Source: Emergencia timonensis
Lineage (GTDB): Bacteria; Bacillota; Clostridia; Peptostreptococcales; Anaerovoracaceae
Direction: 5' to 3'
NCBI RefSeq assembly: GCF_900086585.1
Contig: NZ_FLKM01000008.1
Coordinates: forward strand, 1,116,001 to 1,180,000
Length of the DNA: 64,000 nucleotides
Shown: positions 16,537-24,181 of the stretch, piece after piece
Numbering within the stretch: the stretch's first letter is position 1
Layout: every line of letters starts with the position of its first letter
The notes under the pieces: generated by a model
Databases searched by the model: none
The model's input: only the letters and a program-made list of their open reading frames with translations
Told to the model about the DNA's origin: nothing
Translations under genes and position numbers: made by a program

Positions 16537-17337
16537 ATGGAAGATTTTTTGGAATTTATAGATGCAGAGATATTTCTACAGCGTATTTTGGCAAAGAAAA
16601 GTAAACAGACATTGAAGAGATGCCCGGAAGGATCGCTGTGCAGTAAGCAGAGGAAGGGTAAGACTGCCTTTTACCACCAGAAGAGAGTAGAAGGAGGTGT
16701 TCGGCAGTCTAATATCTCAAATCAGAAAGACTTGATCAAGGCGCTGCTTGACAAAAGAGTCAGTGAGGTAACGCTGACCGCCGCTGAAAAGAACATAAGG
16801 GCGCTGCAGAAATTAAAAGAACAATATCAGCCCAACGCTTTTACGGATATCATAGGGCAGTTGTCCAAGAGTTATCGCGATGCCGTCGCTGCCTTGGGCA
16901 GCGCGCAAACTCTGGATGAAGAGGGCAAGCCCATTCAATACCACTTTGATCCGGAAAAGCACATCCATGAGACGAACTGCGGACAGATGGTACGGTCTAA
17001 GTCTGAAGTCATTATCACCAATACCCTGACCGGCTACGGCATTCCCTTTTCCTACGAAAAAGACTTCCCACGCTATGAGGGAGATGAATGGCCGCTGCAG
17101 CCGGATTTCACCTTTGATCTGCCCAATGGGGAGGTCAAGCTGTGGGAACATCTGGGCATGCTGACGAAAGAAAAATATTGCAAGCATAACGCGGACAAGC
17201 TATATTGGTATCAAAAGCTGGGCTTTCACATCGGCAGAAATCTGATCATCACTCAGGATGACGCCAAGGGCAATTGCAGCAGCCCCTATATCGACAAGAT
17301 GATTCGTGAACACCTGCTGCCGTATTATCGGAGGTGA
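16537..17337 (+). CDS. Putative PD-(D/E)XK-like nuclease domain protein
   Basis: 266-residue protein without a name I can give. The C-terminal half carries a restriction-endonuclease-like pattern: VRSKSEVIITNTL (Glu), then PDFTFDL (Asp) and VKLWEHLGML (Glu), followed by YWYQKLGFHIGRNLIIT. This arrangement occurs in stand-alone nuclease domains and in those fused to helicases. The N-terminal half is basic and coiled-coil-like. I chose the ATG at 16537, 6-7 bases after AGGAGGTGAG; the frame is open further upstream but without a ribosome-binding site. It stands alone between glnS and a convergent operon. Confidence 0.6.
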   Translation: MEDFLEFIDAEIFLQRILAKKSKQTLKRCPEGSLCSKQRKGKTAFYHQKRVEGGVRQSNISNQKDLIKALLDKRVSEVTLTAAEKNIRALQKLKEQYQPNAFTDIIGQLSKSYRDAVAALGSAQTLDEEGKPIQYHFDPEKHIHETNCGQMVRSKSEVIITNTLTGYGIPFSYEKDFPRYEGDEWPLQPDFTFDLPNGEVKLWEHLGMLTKEKYCKHNADKLYWYQKLGFHIGRNLIITQDDAKGNCSSPYIDKMIREHLLPYYRR

Positions 17338-17364
17338 TTGAGCGGCTTTGCACCGGAGGCAGCC

Positions 17365-17910
17365 TTACAGTTCGTCCATATATTCGCTCGCGATATTGTT
17401 GACTTCCTCTATTTTTCCGGCGATGTTTTTCGGATCGCTTTGGAAGTCGTAATTAGGACTGCTATGAGCGAGACAGTCGTCCCAGGCATAACAGATTTCG
17501 CTGAGCGAAGTGAAGATTTTTTTCCTTACCGCAGGTGTCAGCTTGTCCTCGTGATCTGCATACTCGAATTTCAGCCATTGAGAATAGAGACCCACATCAA
17601 ATATATCGTACTCTGCGTACATTTTATTGGCTCGTTTGAAATCCTTGATTGCCATGGCGTTGCTGTAACATCCGTAATAGAAATCGTCAATGAGTTCTTT
17701 GAACTGCGGCCTTGTGATGGAATCAGCATCCATTTCCTTTAATTCTTCACCCAACGCCGTAAGCTGGTCGTTGATACCATCGAGGCTCTGGTATACAGAA
17801 CGGTCGATGTAGTGCCGCAGCTGATAGATATGACGGACGCTGAATGCCAGGCAGGCAATCAATACGATGCAAAGTAGGATGGTAACAATATTGATGTTTT
17901 CTTTCTTCAT
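17365..17910 (-). CDS. Membrane-anchored hypothetical protein downstream of the Crp-family regulator
   Basis: 181-residue protein with one N-terminal membrane segment (residues ~8-27) and a soluble, acidic, mostly helical remainder that should lie outside the membrane. Family not recognised. The ATG at 17910 is preceded by AGAGGTGAATGTA and gives a normal signal-anchor start. It begins 13 bases after the stop of the Crp-family gene, so the two form an operon and the protein may be part of the response that regulator controls. Confidence 0.65.
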   Translation of the reverse strand: MKKENINIVTILLCIVLIACLAFSVRHIYQLRHYIDRSVYQSLDGINDQLTALGEELKEMDADSITRPQFKELIDDFYYGCYSNAMAIKDFKRANKMYAEYDIFDVGLYSQWLKFEYADHEDKLTPAVRKKIFTSLSEICYAWDDCLAHSSPNYDFQSDPKNIAGKIEEVNNIASEYMDEL

Positions 17911-17923
17911 TACATTCACCTCT

Positions 17924-18574
17924 CTATAATCCAGATGATTCATAGATGCTGACGCTATCTGCCAGATCGTGCAAAGCTTGGGAATCTGTTATTAGGTATC
18001 CGCTCTTGTTTTTCGTCAAAATCCCTTTTTTGACGAAATCTGCTAACACATAGAGCAGATGGCGGTAGGAGACGCCTAGAAATTCTGCCGCCTCCGTATG
18101 CTTCTCTCGGTAGACGCCGCCAGTGGCAGCAGTGGAAATAAAGGCGGCCAAACGATTTTCCAGGGGATAGGCCTGGCTTTTTGAATATACTGCTGTATTG
18201 CGCAGCGCTTTTTTGCTCAAAAAGAGGCAGAGCTGGCGGAGAAATTTTGCGTCATTCATAATTTGCGCATGGCAGGCAGCGGTATCAATTCTGTAACATG
18301 TACACGGTGTAATTGCTGTCACGCCGTTTGTACATTGTTGCGCGCCTAAGAATTCCATTTCGCCAATGAAACAGGGGGCGTCGAGGAAGCTGACCAAAGA
18401 AGTTCGCCCATTCTCGTGAGTGAGAAACAATTTGGCCCTGCCCTCGGACAGGTAGTATAGGCGGGCAGTCTCTGAGCCTTCCTTTAAAATAGATTGGCCG
18501 CTTTCGAATTTCGCGGTAGAACAATAGGGCGCAATATCAAAGCTGAAGAACTCCGCAAGGGGGAATGATTTCAT
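17924..18574 (-). CDS. Crp/Fnr-family regulator (YeiL-like)
   Basis: 216-residue transcription factor with an N-terminal cyclic-nucleotide-binding-like beta-roll (residues ~10-115: ESGQSILKEGSETARLYYLSEGRAKLFL, read in two parts) and a C-terminal winged helix (TEAAEFLGVSYRHLLYVLADFVKKGILTK, recognition helix around SYRHLLYVL). It most resembles YeiL-type members. The roll lacks an Fnr-type N-terminal cysteine cluster. The ATG follows GGAGGTTCTAATTTC. It is divergent from a methyltransferase gene, and a CRP-like palindrome lies between them. Confidence 0.85.
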   Translation of the reverse strand: MKSFPLAEFFSFDIAPYCSTAKFESGQSILKEGSETARLYYLSEGRAKLFLTHENGRTSLVSFLDAPCFIGEMEFLGAQQCTNGVTAITPCTCYRIDTAACHAQIMNDAKFLRQLCLFLSKKALRNTAVYSKSQAYPLENRLAAFISTAATGGVYREKHTEAAEFLGVSYRHLLYVLADFVKKGILTKNKSGYLITDSQALHDLADSVSIYESSGL

Positions 18575-18597
18575 GAAATTAGAACCTCCGTAAATAA

Positions 18598-18613
18598 TGT
18601 GAGATATCTCATA
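18598..18613. promoter_or_regulatory. CRP-like operator in the divergent promoter region
   Basis: TGTGA GATATC TCATA: half-sites match TGTGA-N6-TCACA at 9 of 10 positions, and the centre TGAGATATCTCA is a perfect 12-bp palindrome. It lies 24 bases from the regulator's start codon and about 50 bases from the methyltransferase start, so it is the likely autoregulatory site. Confidence 0.7.
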
Positions 18614-18661
18614 TTCATATTACCCTGATTCGTGGTACAATGCAATAAAAGGAGGCTAAAC

Positions 18662-19297
18662 ATGGAACAGAAAGAATACTGGGACAGTGTTTCAGAAGAA
18701 AAGAAGTTTACTACACCATTTCAGACAGAGGCTTTTGGTCAGTACGTAAAAAAGACAGATGCGATTGTGGACATCGGCTGTGGTTATGGACGCACGCTGA
18801 ATGAGTTGCAGCAGGAGGGGTTTACAAATCTCCTTGGTTTTGATTTTGCAGAGGGCATGATAGAACGAGGAAAGCAGCAGTTTCCCACTCTCGACTTACG
18901 AGTTAAGGAAGAGGAAAAAATCGACCTGCCTGACGACGGAGCCGACGCGGTCATCCTCTTTGCCGTTTTGACTTGCATCAGAGACGATGAGGAGCAAAGG
19001 CGTCTGATCAAAGAAATCCAGCGCGTACTAAAGCCAGGCGGCATTCTCTATGTCAATGATTTTCTCTTGAACACAGACGATCACAATCTGCCGCGTTATG
19101 AGAAATATAAGGACAAATACGGTGTATACGGCGTATTCGAACTGCCGGAAGGAGCTGTATGCAGACACCACGACGAGCGATGGATCAAAGCACTGCTGGC
19201 AGATTTCAGAGAACTGGAGTATCAGCACTTGATTTTTACAACCATGAACGGAAATCAGTCCAATGGATTTTATTTTATCGGCAGAAATAATAAGTAA
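18662..19297 (+). CDS. Class I SAM-dependent methyltransferase
   Basis: 211-residue methyltransferase with motif I VDIGCGYGRTL (residues ~37-47), an acidic loop at GFDFAEGM, and motif IV/V region DAVILFAVLTCI...VLKPGGILYVNDF. The family methylates small molecules, and the substrate cannot be inferred. The ATG at 18662 follows AAGGAGG with a 6-base spacer; an in-frame GTG 30 bases upstream lacks this. It is divergent from the Crp-family gene and may be controlled by it. Confidence 0.85.
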   Translation: MEQKEYWDSVSEEKKFTTPFQTEAFGQYVKKTDAIVDIGCGYGRTLNELQQEGFTNLLGFDFAEGMIERGKQQFPTLDLRVKEEEKIDLPDDGADAVILFAVLTCIRDDEEQRRLIKEIQRVLKPGGILYVNDFLLNTDDHNLPRYEKYKDKYGVYGVFELPEGAVCRHHDERWIKALLADFRELEYQHLIFTTMNGNQSNGFYFIGRNNK

Positions 19298-19307
19298 TAA
19301 ATGACAG

Positions 19308-19339
19308 AAAAAGCGGCGGGTGATTCGACCCGCCGTTTC
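19308..19339. terminator. Terminator between convergent methyltransferase and GntR genes
   Basis: CGGCGGGT (19314-19321) pairs with ACCCGCCG (19328-19335) around GATTCG. AAAAAG precedes and TTTC follows, so it can act on both strands. Confidence 0.8.
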
Positions 19340-19361
19340 AAGTTGCATATCGTGTGTTTTT

Positions 19362-20087
19362 TTAAAGCTCCAGTCCTGTCAATTGGCAGTAGCGGCGAAT
19401 CTCCTCCATCAAAATGGAACCTGCGGCATCGCCATCTCCGGCCAGAAGATATTTGTGAAGGCGTGCGATGCAGACGGCAGCTTGATCTCGCCGGGTCTCG
19501 CAGTATTTCTTGAAATGCAGGAGGGATACCTGCTTAAATGTGTTGTAAATCAGGGAGAATAGATTGTTGCCCGACTTGATATAGATGAAATGATGGTAGG
19601 CGAACAGTGCGTCTGCCCACTGGCCGGCATGCTGCGCGTCTGCCGGAATCTTCTCTGCGATATCAAAGAGTTCCTGCAGTTTTTCGTAGTCTGCCGGCGT
19701 GACTCTCTGGACAAACCGCTGAAATGCCAGCGGTTCCAGTACCATGCGCAGCTCCAATATGGAACGGTAGGTCTGGACGTCCATCCGATTGTTATTGTAT
19801 TTGATGATTTCGGTCAAAGTTTCCAGCGACCCAGTCTCCACATAATCTGCCACAAAGGTACCCTGCTTGGGGACCGATTTGACAAAGCCGAAACGTTCCA
19901 AATCCTTCAGGCCGTCGTGGACGGCTGTCTTACTGATATTCATTTCTTCTGCCATGGCCCGTTCAGAGGGCAGTTTTTCTCCTACGGGCAGTTCTCCAGA
20001 GAGAATCATCGACTCCATCTTATTGATAAACACTTCTTTGATTGTAGGTCTTTTCAGGCTCTCGAATTTCAAAATATATTCCTCCAT
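19362..20087 (-). CDS. GntR-family (FadR subfamily) transcriptional regulator
   Basis: 241-residue regulator with an N-terminal winged helix (ILSGELPVGEKLPSERAMAEEMNISKTAVHDGL, the GntR signature, given here with positions ~28-60) and a C-terminal all-helical FCD ligand domain. Such proteins usually sense a small carboxylate or amino acid. Identical palindromes TGGTCTGACCA lie 8 bases upstream of its own start and in the hypB promoter, so it very probably controls itself and the hypB operon. It ends against a shared terminator. Confidence 0.9.
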   Translation of the reverse strand: MEEYILKFESLKRPTIKEVFINKMESMILSGELPVGEKLPSERAMAEEMNISKTAVHDGLKDLERFGFVKSVPKQGTFVADYVETGSLETLTEIIKYNNNRMDVQTYRSILELRMVLEPLAFQRFVQRVTPADYEKLQELFDIAEKIPADAQHAGQWADALFAYHHFIYIKSGNNLFSLIYNTFKQVSLLHFKKYCETRRDQAAVCIARLHKYLLAGDGDAAGSILMEEIRRYCQLTGLEL

Positions 20088-20094
20088 GCTGTTC

Positions 20095-20105
20095 TGGTCT
20101 GACCA
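20095..20105. promoter_or_regulatory. GntR operator, copy at the regulator's own gene
   Basis: TGGTCTGACCA, an 11-bp perfect dyad matching the TGGTnnnACCA pattern of FadR-type GntR proteins. It lies just upstream of the regulator's start codon and suggests autorepression. Confidence 0.8.
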
Positions 20106-20150
20106 TATGATACCACGATTCAGAATATTTGTAAAGATTCCTTTATTTAG

Positions 20151-20179
20151 TTGACAAAAGGTGTTTCATCATGTATGTT
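20151..20179 (+). promoter_or_regulatory. hypB operon promoter
   Basis: TTGACA at 20151-20156, 17-bp spacer and TATGTT at 20174-20179. Transcription would start near 20186, about 20 bases before the GntR operator. Confidence 0.7.
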
Positions 20180-20204
20180 AATAGTATAACAATCGTTATG
20201 GAAT

Positions 20205-20217
20205 TTGGTCTGACCAA
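20205..20217. promoter_or_regulatory. GntR operator, copy in the hypB leader
   Basis: TTGGTCTGACCAA, a perfect 13-bp palindrome sharing an 11-bp core with the copy at 20095-20105. It is placed just downstream of the predicted start, where a bound repressor would block transcription. Confidence 0.82.
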
Positions 20218-20246
20218 CAGACAGTGAGTTGCAAGGTGGTAAGAAT

Positions 20247-20921
20247 ATGAAAGATTTCAAGATCATTGAGGTAAAGCAGAGCGTATTTGCAGATAATGAC
20301 GCGGATGCGGAAAGGCTAAGACAGCAGCTGAAGGAAGAGAAGACCTTCCTGCTGAATCTGATGTCATCGCCAGGAGCGGGGAAGACGACGACCCTGAAGA
20401 GAACCATCGACATGCTGGCAGATGAGATGAAGATTGGCGTCATGGAGGCGGATATCGACTCCGATGTGGACGCCAGAGCCATTTCCGAGACAGGAGCCAG
20501 AACCATACAGCTTCACACCGGCGGCATGTGCCATCTGGACGCGGATATGACCAGACAGGGCGTTACCGAAATCGGCGCGAATGACCTGGATTTGGTCGTA
20601 CTGGAAAACGTGGGAAATCTGGTCTGTCCGGCAGAGTTTGATACAGGCAGCGTCAAAAATGCGATGATTTTGTCTGTACCGGAAGGAGATGACAAACCGC
20701 TGAAATATCCGCTGATGTTCCAGATCAGCGACGTAGTTTTAATCAACAAATGCGATACACTGAGCGTCTTTGACGATTTTGATACAGAGGCAGTCAGAGA
20801 ACGGATTCACAAGCTGAACCCGAAGGCGGAGATTTTTTTCGTATCGGCGAAGACTGGCGAAGGGTTTGAGTCCTGGACCGATTGGCTGAGATGTGAAGTG
20901 GATGATTGGAGGAACGAATAA
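20247..20921 (+). CDS. hypB: HypB, GTPase for nickel insertion
   Basis: 224-residue SIMIBI-class GTPase that delivers nickel to [NiFe]-hydrogenase or a related nickel enzyme. Visible motifs are the P-loop SSPGAGKT (residues 40-47), the metal-site loop GGMCHLDADM, NVGNLVCPAEFD and the guanine-specificity motif NKCD. The N-terminus lacks the His-rich stretch and the CXXCGC metal site seen in some HypB proteins, so the intersubunit Cys-His site is the only visible nickel ligand set. The ATG at 20247 follows AAGGTGG with a 7-base spacer. The stop overlaps the next gene as TAATG. Confidence 0.93.
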   Translation: MKDFKIIEVKQSVFADNDADAERLRQQLKEEKTFLLNLMSSPGAGKTTTLKRTIDMLADEMKIGVMEADIDSDVDARAISETGARTIQLHTGGMCHLDADMTRQGVTEIGANDLDLVVLENVGNLVCPAEFDTGSVKNAMILSVPEGDDKPLKYPLMFQISDVVLINKCDTLSVFDDFDTEAVRERIHKLNPKAEIFFVSAKTGEGFESWTDWLRCEVDDWRNE

Positions 20922-23626
20922 TGGCACAAGAGAGAGAATTGATCATAAAACTCGGTCAGAAGATTACTGACCGCATCGGCCACAAAGTCACCGTAGAAGA
21001 TCCGGAATACTACGGACTGGCGTGTGTAGTGACGGATGAGATGGCAGAAGTGGCTTTGGCCATGAAGGTGAGAGTGCCGACCACGCCGGAAGCCATCGCA
21101 AAGAAGTGCGGCAAAAGTGTGGAGCTGACCCACCAGTTGATGGAAGAGATGAGCGTCATCGGCCTTTTGGAATACAACTGGGAAAATGCGGACCATCACA
21201 AGCAGTACGTCCTGCCCATGTTCGTACCGGGCTGTGCAGAGTTTATGAACATGAACAAAGAGCAGGTGGAAACCCATCCGGAGGTGGCACGGATGTTCGA
21301 ACGGATGTCCTTTTTGCCCCTTGAGAAGATTACGCCGATGATTCCCCCGGGAGGAGCCGGGGTCGGCATGCACGTCATTCCGGTAGAAAAGGCCATACCG
21401 ACAGAACAGAAGTCCCTCAGCATCGAGCATATTTCCCACTGGCTGAAAAAGTATGAGGGCAAATATGCAGTGGGCGCCTGTTCTTGTCGTCGTTCCCGCC
21501 GAATTTTGGGCGAGGGCTGCGGTCATCTGGAGGACGATATGTGCATCGGCGTCGGCGATATGGCGGACTACATTGTGGAGACGGGCAAAGGACGCTACAT
21601 CGACATCGACGAAGTGATGGAGATTCTGCAGCGAGCCGAGGACAACGGTTTTGTACATCAGATTACCAACATCGACGGTGAAGATAAAATCTTCGCCATC
21701 TGCAACTGCTGCGTCTGTTCCTGTTACGCCTTGCGTACGTCACAGTATTTCAATACGCCGAACATGTCCAGGTCCAGCTACATCGCCAAAGTGGACACAG
21801 AGAAGTGCGTAGCCTGCGGCCAGTGCGTGGAATACTGTCCGGCGGGAGCTGTCAAGCTGGGACAGAAGCTCTGCACCAAGGAACCTATCGAATATCCGGT
21901 GCGGGAACTGCCTGACGCAGTCAAGTGGGGTCCTGAGAAATGGAGCCCGGATTACAGAGACGAAAATCAGATCAACTGTTATGACACGGGAACTTCCCCT
22001 TGTAAGACCAACTGTCCGGCTCATATTGCCGTGCAGGGTTACATAAAAATGGCAGCCCAGGGTAATTATCTGGATGCGCTCAAGCTGATCAAAAAAGAGA
22101 ATCCGTTCCCTGCTGTCTGCGGCAGAATCTGCAACCGCCGCTGTGAGGACGCCTGTACTAGAGGCGAGATCGACGATCCAGTGGCAATAGACGATATCAA
22201 AGATTTCATTGCCCGGCAGGAGTTGAACGCGGAGAATCGTTACGTGCCGCAGATGCTCAACCAGCTGAACAAGCCGTTTGCAGAAAAGATTGCGGTCATC
22301 GGCGCGGGACCTGCTGGGATGAGTTGTGCCTTCTATCTGGCGCAAAAGGGCTATCCTGTCACAGTCTTTGAGAAAGCTGACAGGCCGGGCGGTATGCTGA
22401 TGCACGGAATCCCTTCCTTCCGTCTGGAAAAAGACGTCATCGAAGCGGAGATCGACGTGCTGCGTCAGATGGGCGTCGAGTTCAAGTGCGGCGTCGAGGT
22501 TGGAAAAGATCTGACCATCGCAGGACTGCGCGAAGAAGGATACAAAGCATTTTACATAGCCATCGGCTGCCAGGGCGGACGCAAGATCGGCGTTGCCGGT
22601 GAGGAGGCAGAAGGCGTGGATACGGGCGTTGAGTTCTTATACAAGGTGAACAGCGGCGCAGACGCCAGTCTGACGGGACGCACCGTGGTCGTCGGCGGCG
22701 GCAACGTGGCGGTAGACGTAGCGAGAGCTGCGGCAAGAAGCGGCGCATCTGAGGTTTCTATGTACTGCCTGGAAAGCCGCGACATCATGCCGGCCGCAGA
22801 TGACGAGGTGGCAGAGGCCGAAGAAGAGGATATCAAAATCAACAACAGCTGGGGACCGGCGGAGATTTTGACAGAAGACGGCAAAGTCAAGGCTGTCGTG
22901 TTCAGGAAATGTGTATCGGTATTTGACGATAATGGTCGATTTGCACCGGTTTACGACGAAAAAGATACCATTACGGTGGAATGTGAAAACGTGCTCCTCA
23001 GTGTAGGGCAGAGCATCCAGTGGGGCGGCCTCTTAGAGGGGAGCAAGGTTGCGCTGGGACGCGGAAACGGTGCTGAAGCAGACCCTGTTACTTACCAGAC
23101 GGCTGAGCCGGACATCTTCGTGGGCGGCGACGTCTATACGGGACCGAAGTTCGCCATCGATGCCATCGCTGCGGGAAAAGAGGCGTCTGTGTCCATCCAT
23201 CGCTTTGTTCACGAGGGACAGAGCCTGACCATCGGCAGAAACCTGCGCCAGTACATCGAGCTGGATAAGAAGAATCTGGATATCGCGGAGGACAGCTATG
23301 ACAATTCCAGCCGCCAGGTGCCGGGCAGGAGTGATGAGGACGCAAAGACTACCTTCCGTGATCTGCGCAAGCCTCTGACCGAAGAACAGATTGCCGTCGA
23401 AACCGCGCGCTGTCTGGGCTGCGGCGCTTCCGTGGTGGACTACAACCAGTGCATCGGCTGCGGCGTCTGCACGACGAAATGCGAGTTCGATGCCATTCAT
23501 CTGAACCGTGAGCTGGAAGCAAGCAAGATGATGAGAAGCGAAGACAAGATGAAGGGCATTTTGCCATACGCGGCAAAGCGTCAGATTAAGATTATGAGAA
23601 ACAAGAAGGCAAATAAGAGGCGCTGA
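20921..23626 (+). CDS. Large Fe-S / FAD oxidoreductase (GltD-like) between hypB and hypA
   Basis: 901-residue cytoplasmic oxidoreductase. In order: an N-terminal helical/winged-helix-like part, Cys-rich clusters (GACSCRRSRR near 185 and CNCCVCSCY near 265), a 4Fe-4S site CVACGQCVEYCP (~298), a GltD-type Fe-S region (CKTNCPAHIAVQGY, CGRICNRRCEDAC; ~360-415), FAD motif IAVIGAGPAGMSCAFYLAQ (~460), NAD(P) motif VVVGGGNVAVDVARAA (~598) and a C-terminal ferredoxin site CIGCGVCTTKCEFDAI (~850). This is the layout of NADPH-dependent glutamate-synthase small-subunit-like electron-transfer proteins. Being locked between hypB and hypA (TAATG overlap, 2-base gap), it probably serves the same nickel-enzyme system. 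Substrate unknown. Confidence 0.85.
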   Translation: MAQERELIIKLGQKITDRIGHKVTVEDPEYYGLACVVTDEMAEVALAMKVRVPTTPEAIAKKCGKSVELTHQLMEEMSVIGLLEYNWENADHHKQYVLPMFVPGCAEFMNMNKEQVETHPEVARMFERMSFLPLEKITPMIPPGGAGVGMHVIPVEKAIPTEQKSLSIEHISHWLKKYEGKYAVGACSCRRSRRILGEGCGHLEDDMCIGVGDMADYIVETGKGRYIDIDEVMEILQRAEDNGFVHQITNIDGEDKIFAICNCCVCSCYALRTSQYFNTPNMSRSSYIAKVDTEKCVACGQCVEYCPAGAVKLGQKLCTKEPIEYPVRELPDAVKWGPEKWSPDYRDENQINCYDTGTSPCKTNCPAHIAVQGYIKMAAQGNYLDALKLIKKENPFPAVCGRICNRRCEDACTRGEIDDPVAIDDIKDFIARQELNAENRYVPQMLNQLNKPFAEKIAVIGAGPAGMSCAFYLAQKGYPVTVFEKADRPGGMLMHGIPSFRLEKDVIEAEIDVLRQMGVEFKCGVEVGKDLTIAGLREEGYKAFYIAIGCQGGRKIGVAGEEAEGVDTGVEFLYKVNSGADASLTGRTVVVGGGNVAVDVARAAARSGASEVSMYCLESRDIMPAADDEVAEAEEEDIKINNSWGPAEILTEDGKVKAVVFRKCVSVFDDNGRFAPVYDEKDTITVECENVLLSVGQSIQWGGLLEGSKVALGRGNGAEADPVTYQTAEPDIFVGGDVYTGPKFAIDAIAAGKEASVSIHRFVHEGQSLTIGRNLRQYIELDKKNLDIAEDSYDNSSRQVPGRSDEDAKTTFRDLRKPLTEEQIAVETARCLGCGASVVDYNQCIGCGVCTTKCEFDAIHLNRELEASKMMRSEDKMKGILPYAAKRQIKIMRNKKANKRR

Positions 23627-23628
23627 TT

Positions 23629-23973
23629 ATGCATGAATTTGGAATCGTGGTCCACGTAGTGGATACACTGGAAAAGCTGGCGACAGAAAATGATCTGACC
23701 GAGATTGCAAGTGTTACTTTGGAAATCGGCGAAGTCAGCTCGGTATTGCCGGACTACATCGTCGATGCATGGAAGTATCTGCATAAGAAATCTGCTGTTC
23801 TGACCGATGCTGAACTGAAGATTGAGCGGCTGCCGGCTGTATCCATCTGCCTGGATTGCAAGAAAACCTATCCAACCCTGGAGGGCAAGAAGCAGTGTCC
23901 CCACTGCGGCGGATTTATGACGGAATTGGTATCTGGCGATGAGTTCAATATCAAAGAGATAGAAGGCTGCTGA
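23629..23973 (+). CDS. hypA: HypA, nickel metallochaperone
   Basis: 114-residue nickel chaperone that pairs with HypB in [NiFe]-hydrogenase maturation. It has the N-terminal MHE nickel-binding motif and a zinc ribbon CLDC...CPHC (residues ~84-102). It starts 2 bases after the oxidoreductase stop, so hypB - oxidoreductase - hypA is one operon. No hydrogenase structural gene or hypCDEF is in the window. Confidence 0.93.
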   Translation: MHEFGIVVHVVDTLEKLATENDLTEIASVTLEIGEVSSVLPDYIVDAWKYLHKKSAVLTDAELKIERLPAVSICLDCKKTYPTLEGKKQCPHCGGFMTELVSGDEFNIKEIEGC

Positions 23974-23980
23974 TGATAAT

Positions 23981-24020
23981 GGCCGGAGAACAAGGAAAAC
24001 CTTGCCCTCCGGCCTATTTA
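23981..24020 (+). terminator. Hairpin after hypA, probable terminator
   Basis: GGCCGGAG (23981-23988) pairs with CTCCGGCC (24007-24014), enclosing a second stem CAAGG/CCTTG. The following T-tract is weak (TATTTATAT). It could also act as an mRNA 3' stabiliser. Confidence 0.65.
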
Positions 24021-24181
24021 TATAAAAACGACCTTTGCAGGCCATTTTGTCCTATTATTCTCGTGCCATTGCCAGTGTGTATATTATATGGCTAAATTGA
24101 ATTGGTCCGAATTAGGACTATTTTGTTTTTGCGCGTATATCCTATTGCTTCAACTTGTCATCGCATATAGTAAGCCGTGGT

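Noticed and set aside
17338..17742. 134-codon plus-strand open frame
   Set aside because: It is antisense to the membrane-anchored protein gene, starts without a Shine-Dalgarno and has shadow-like composition.
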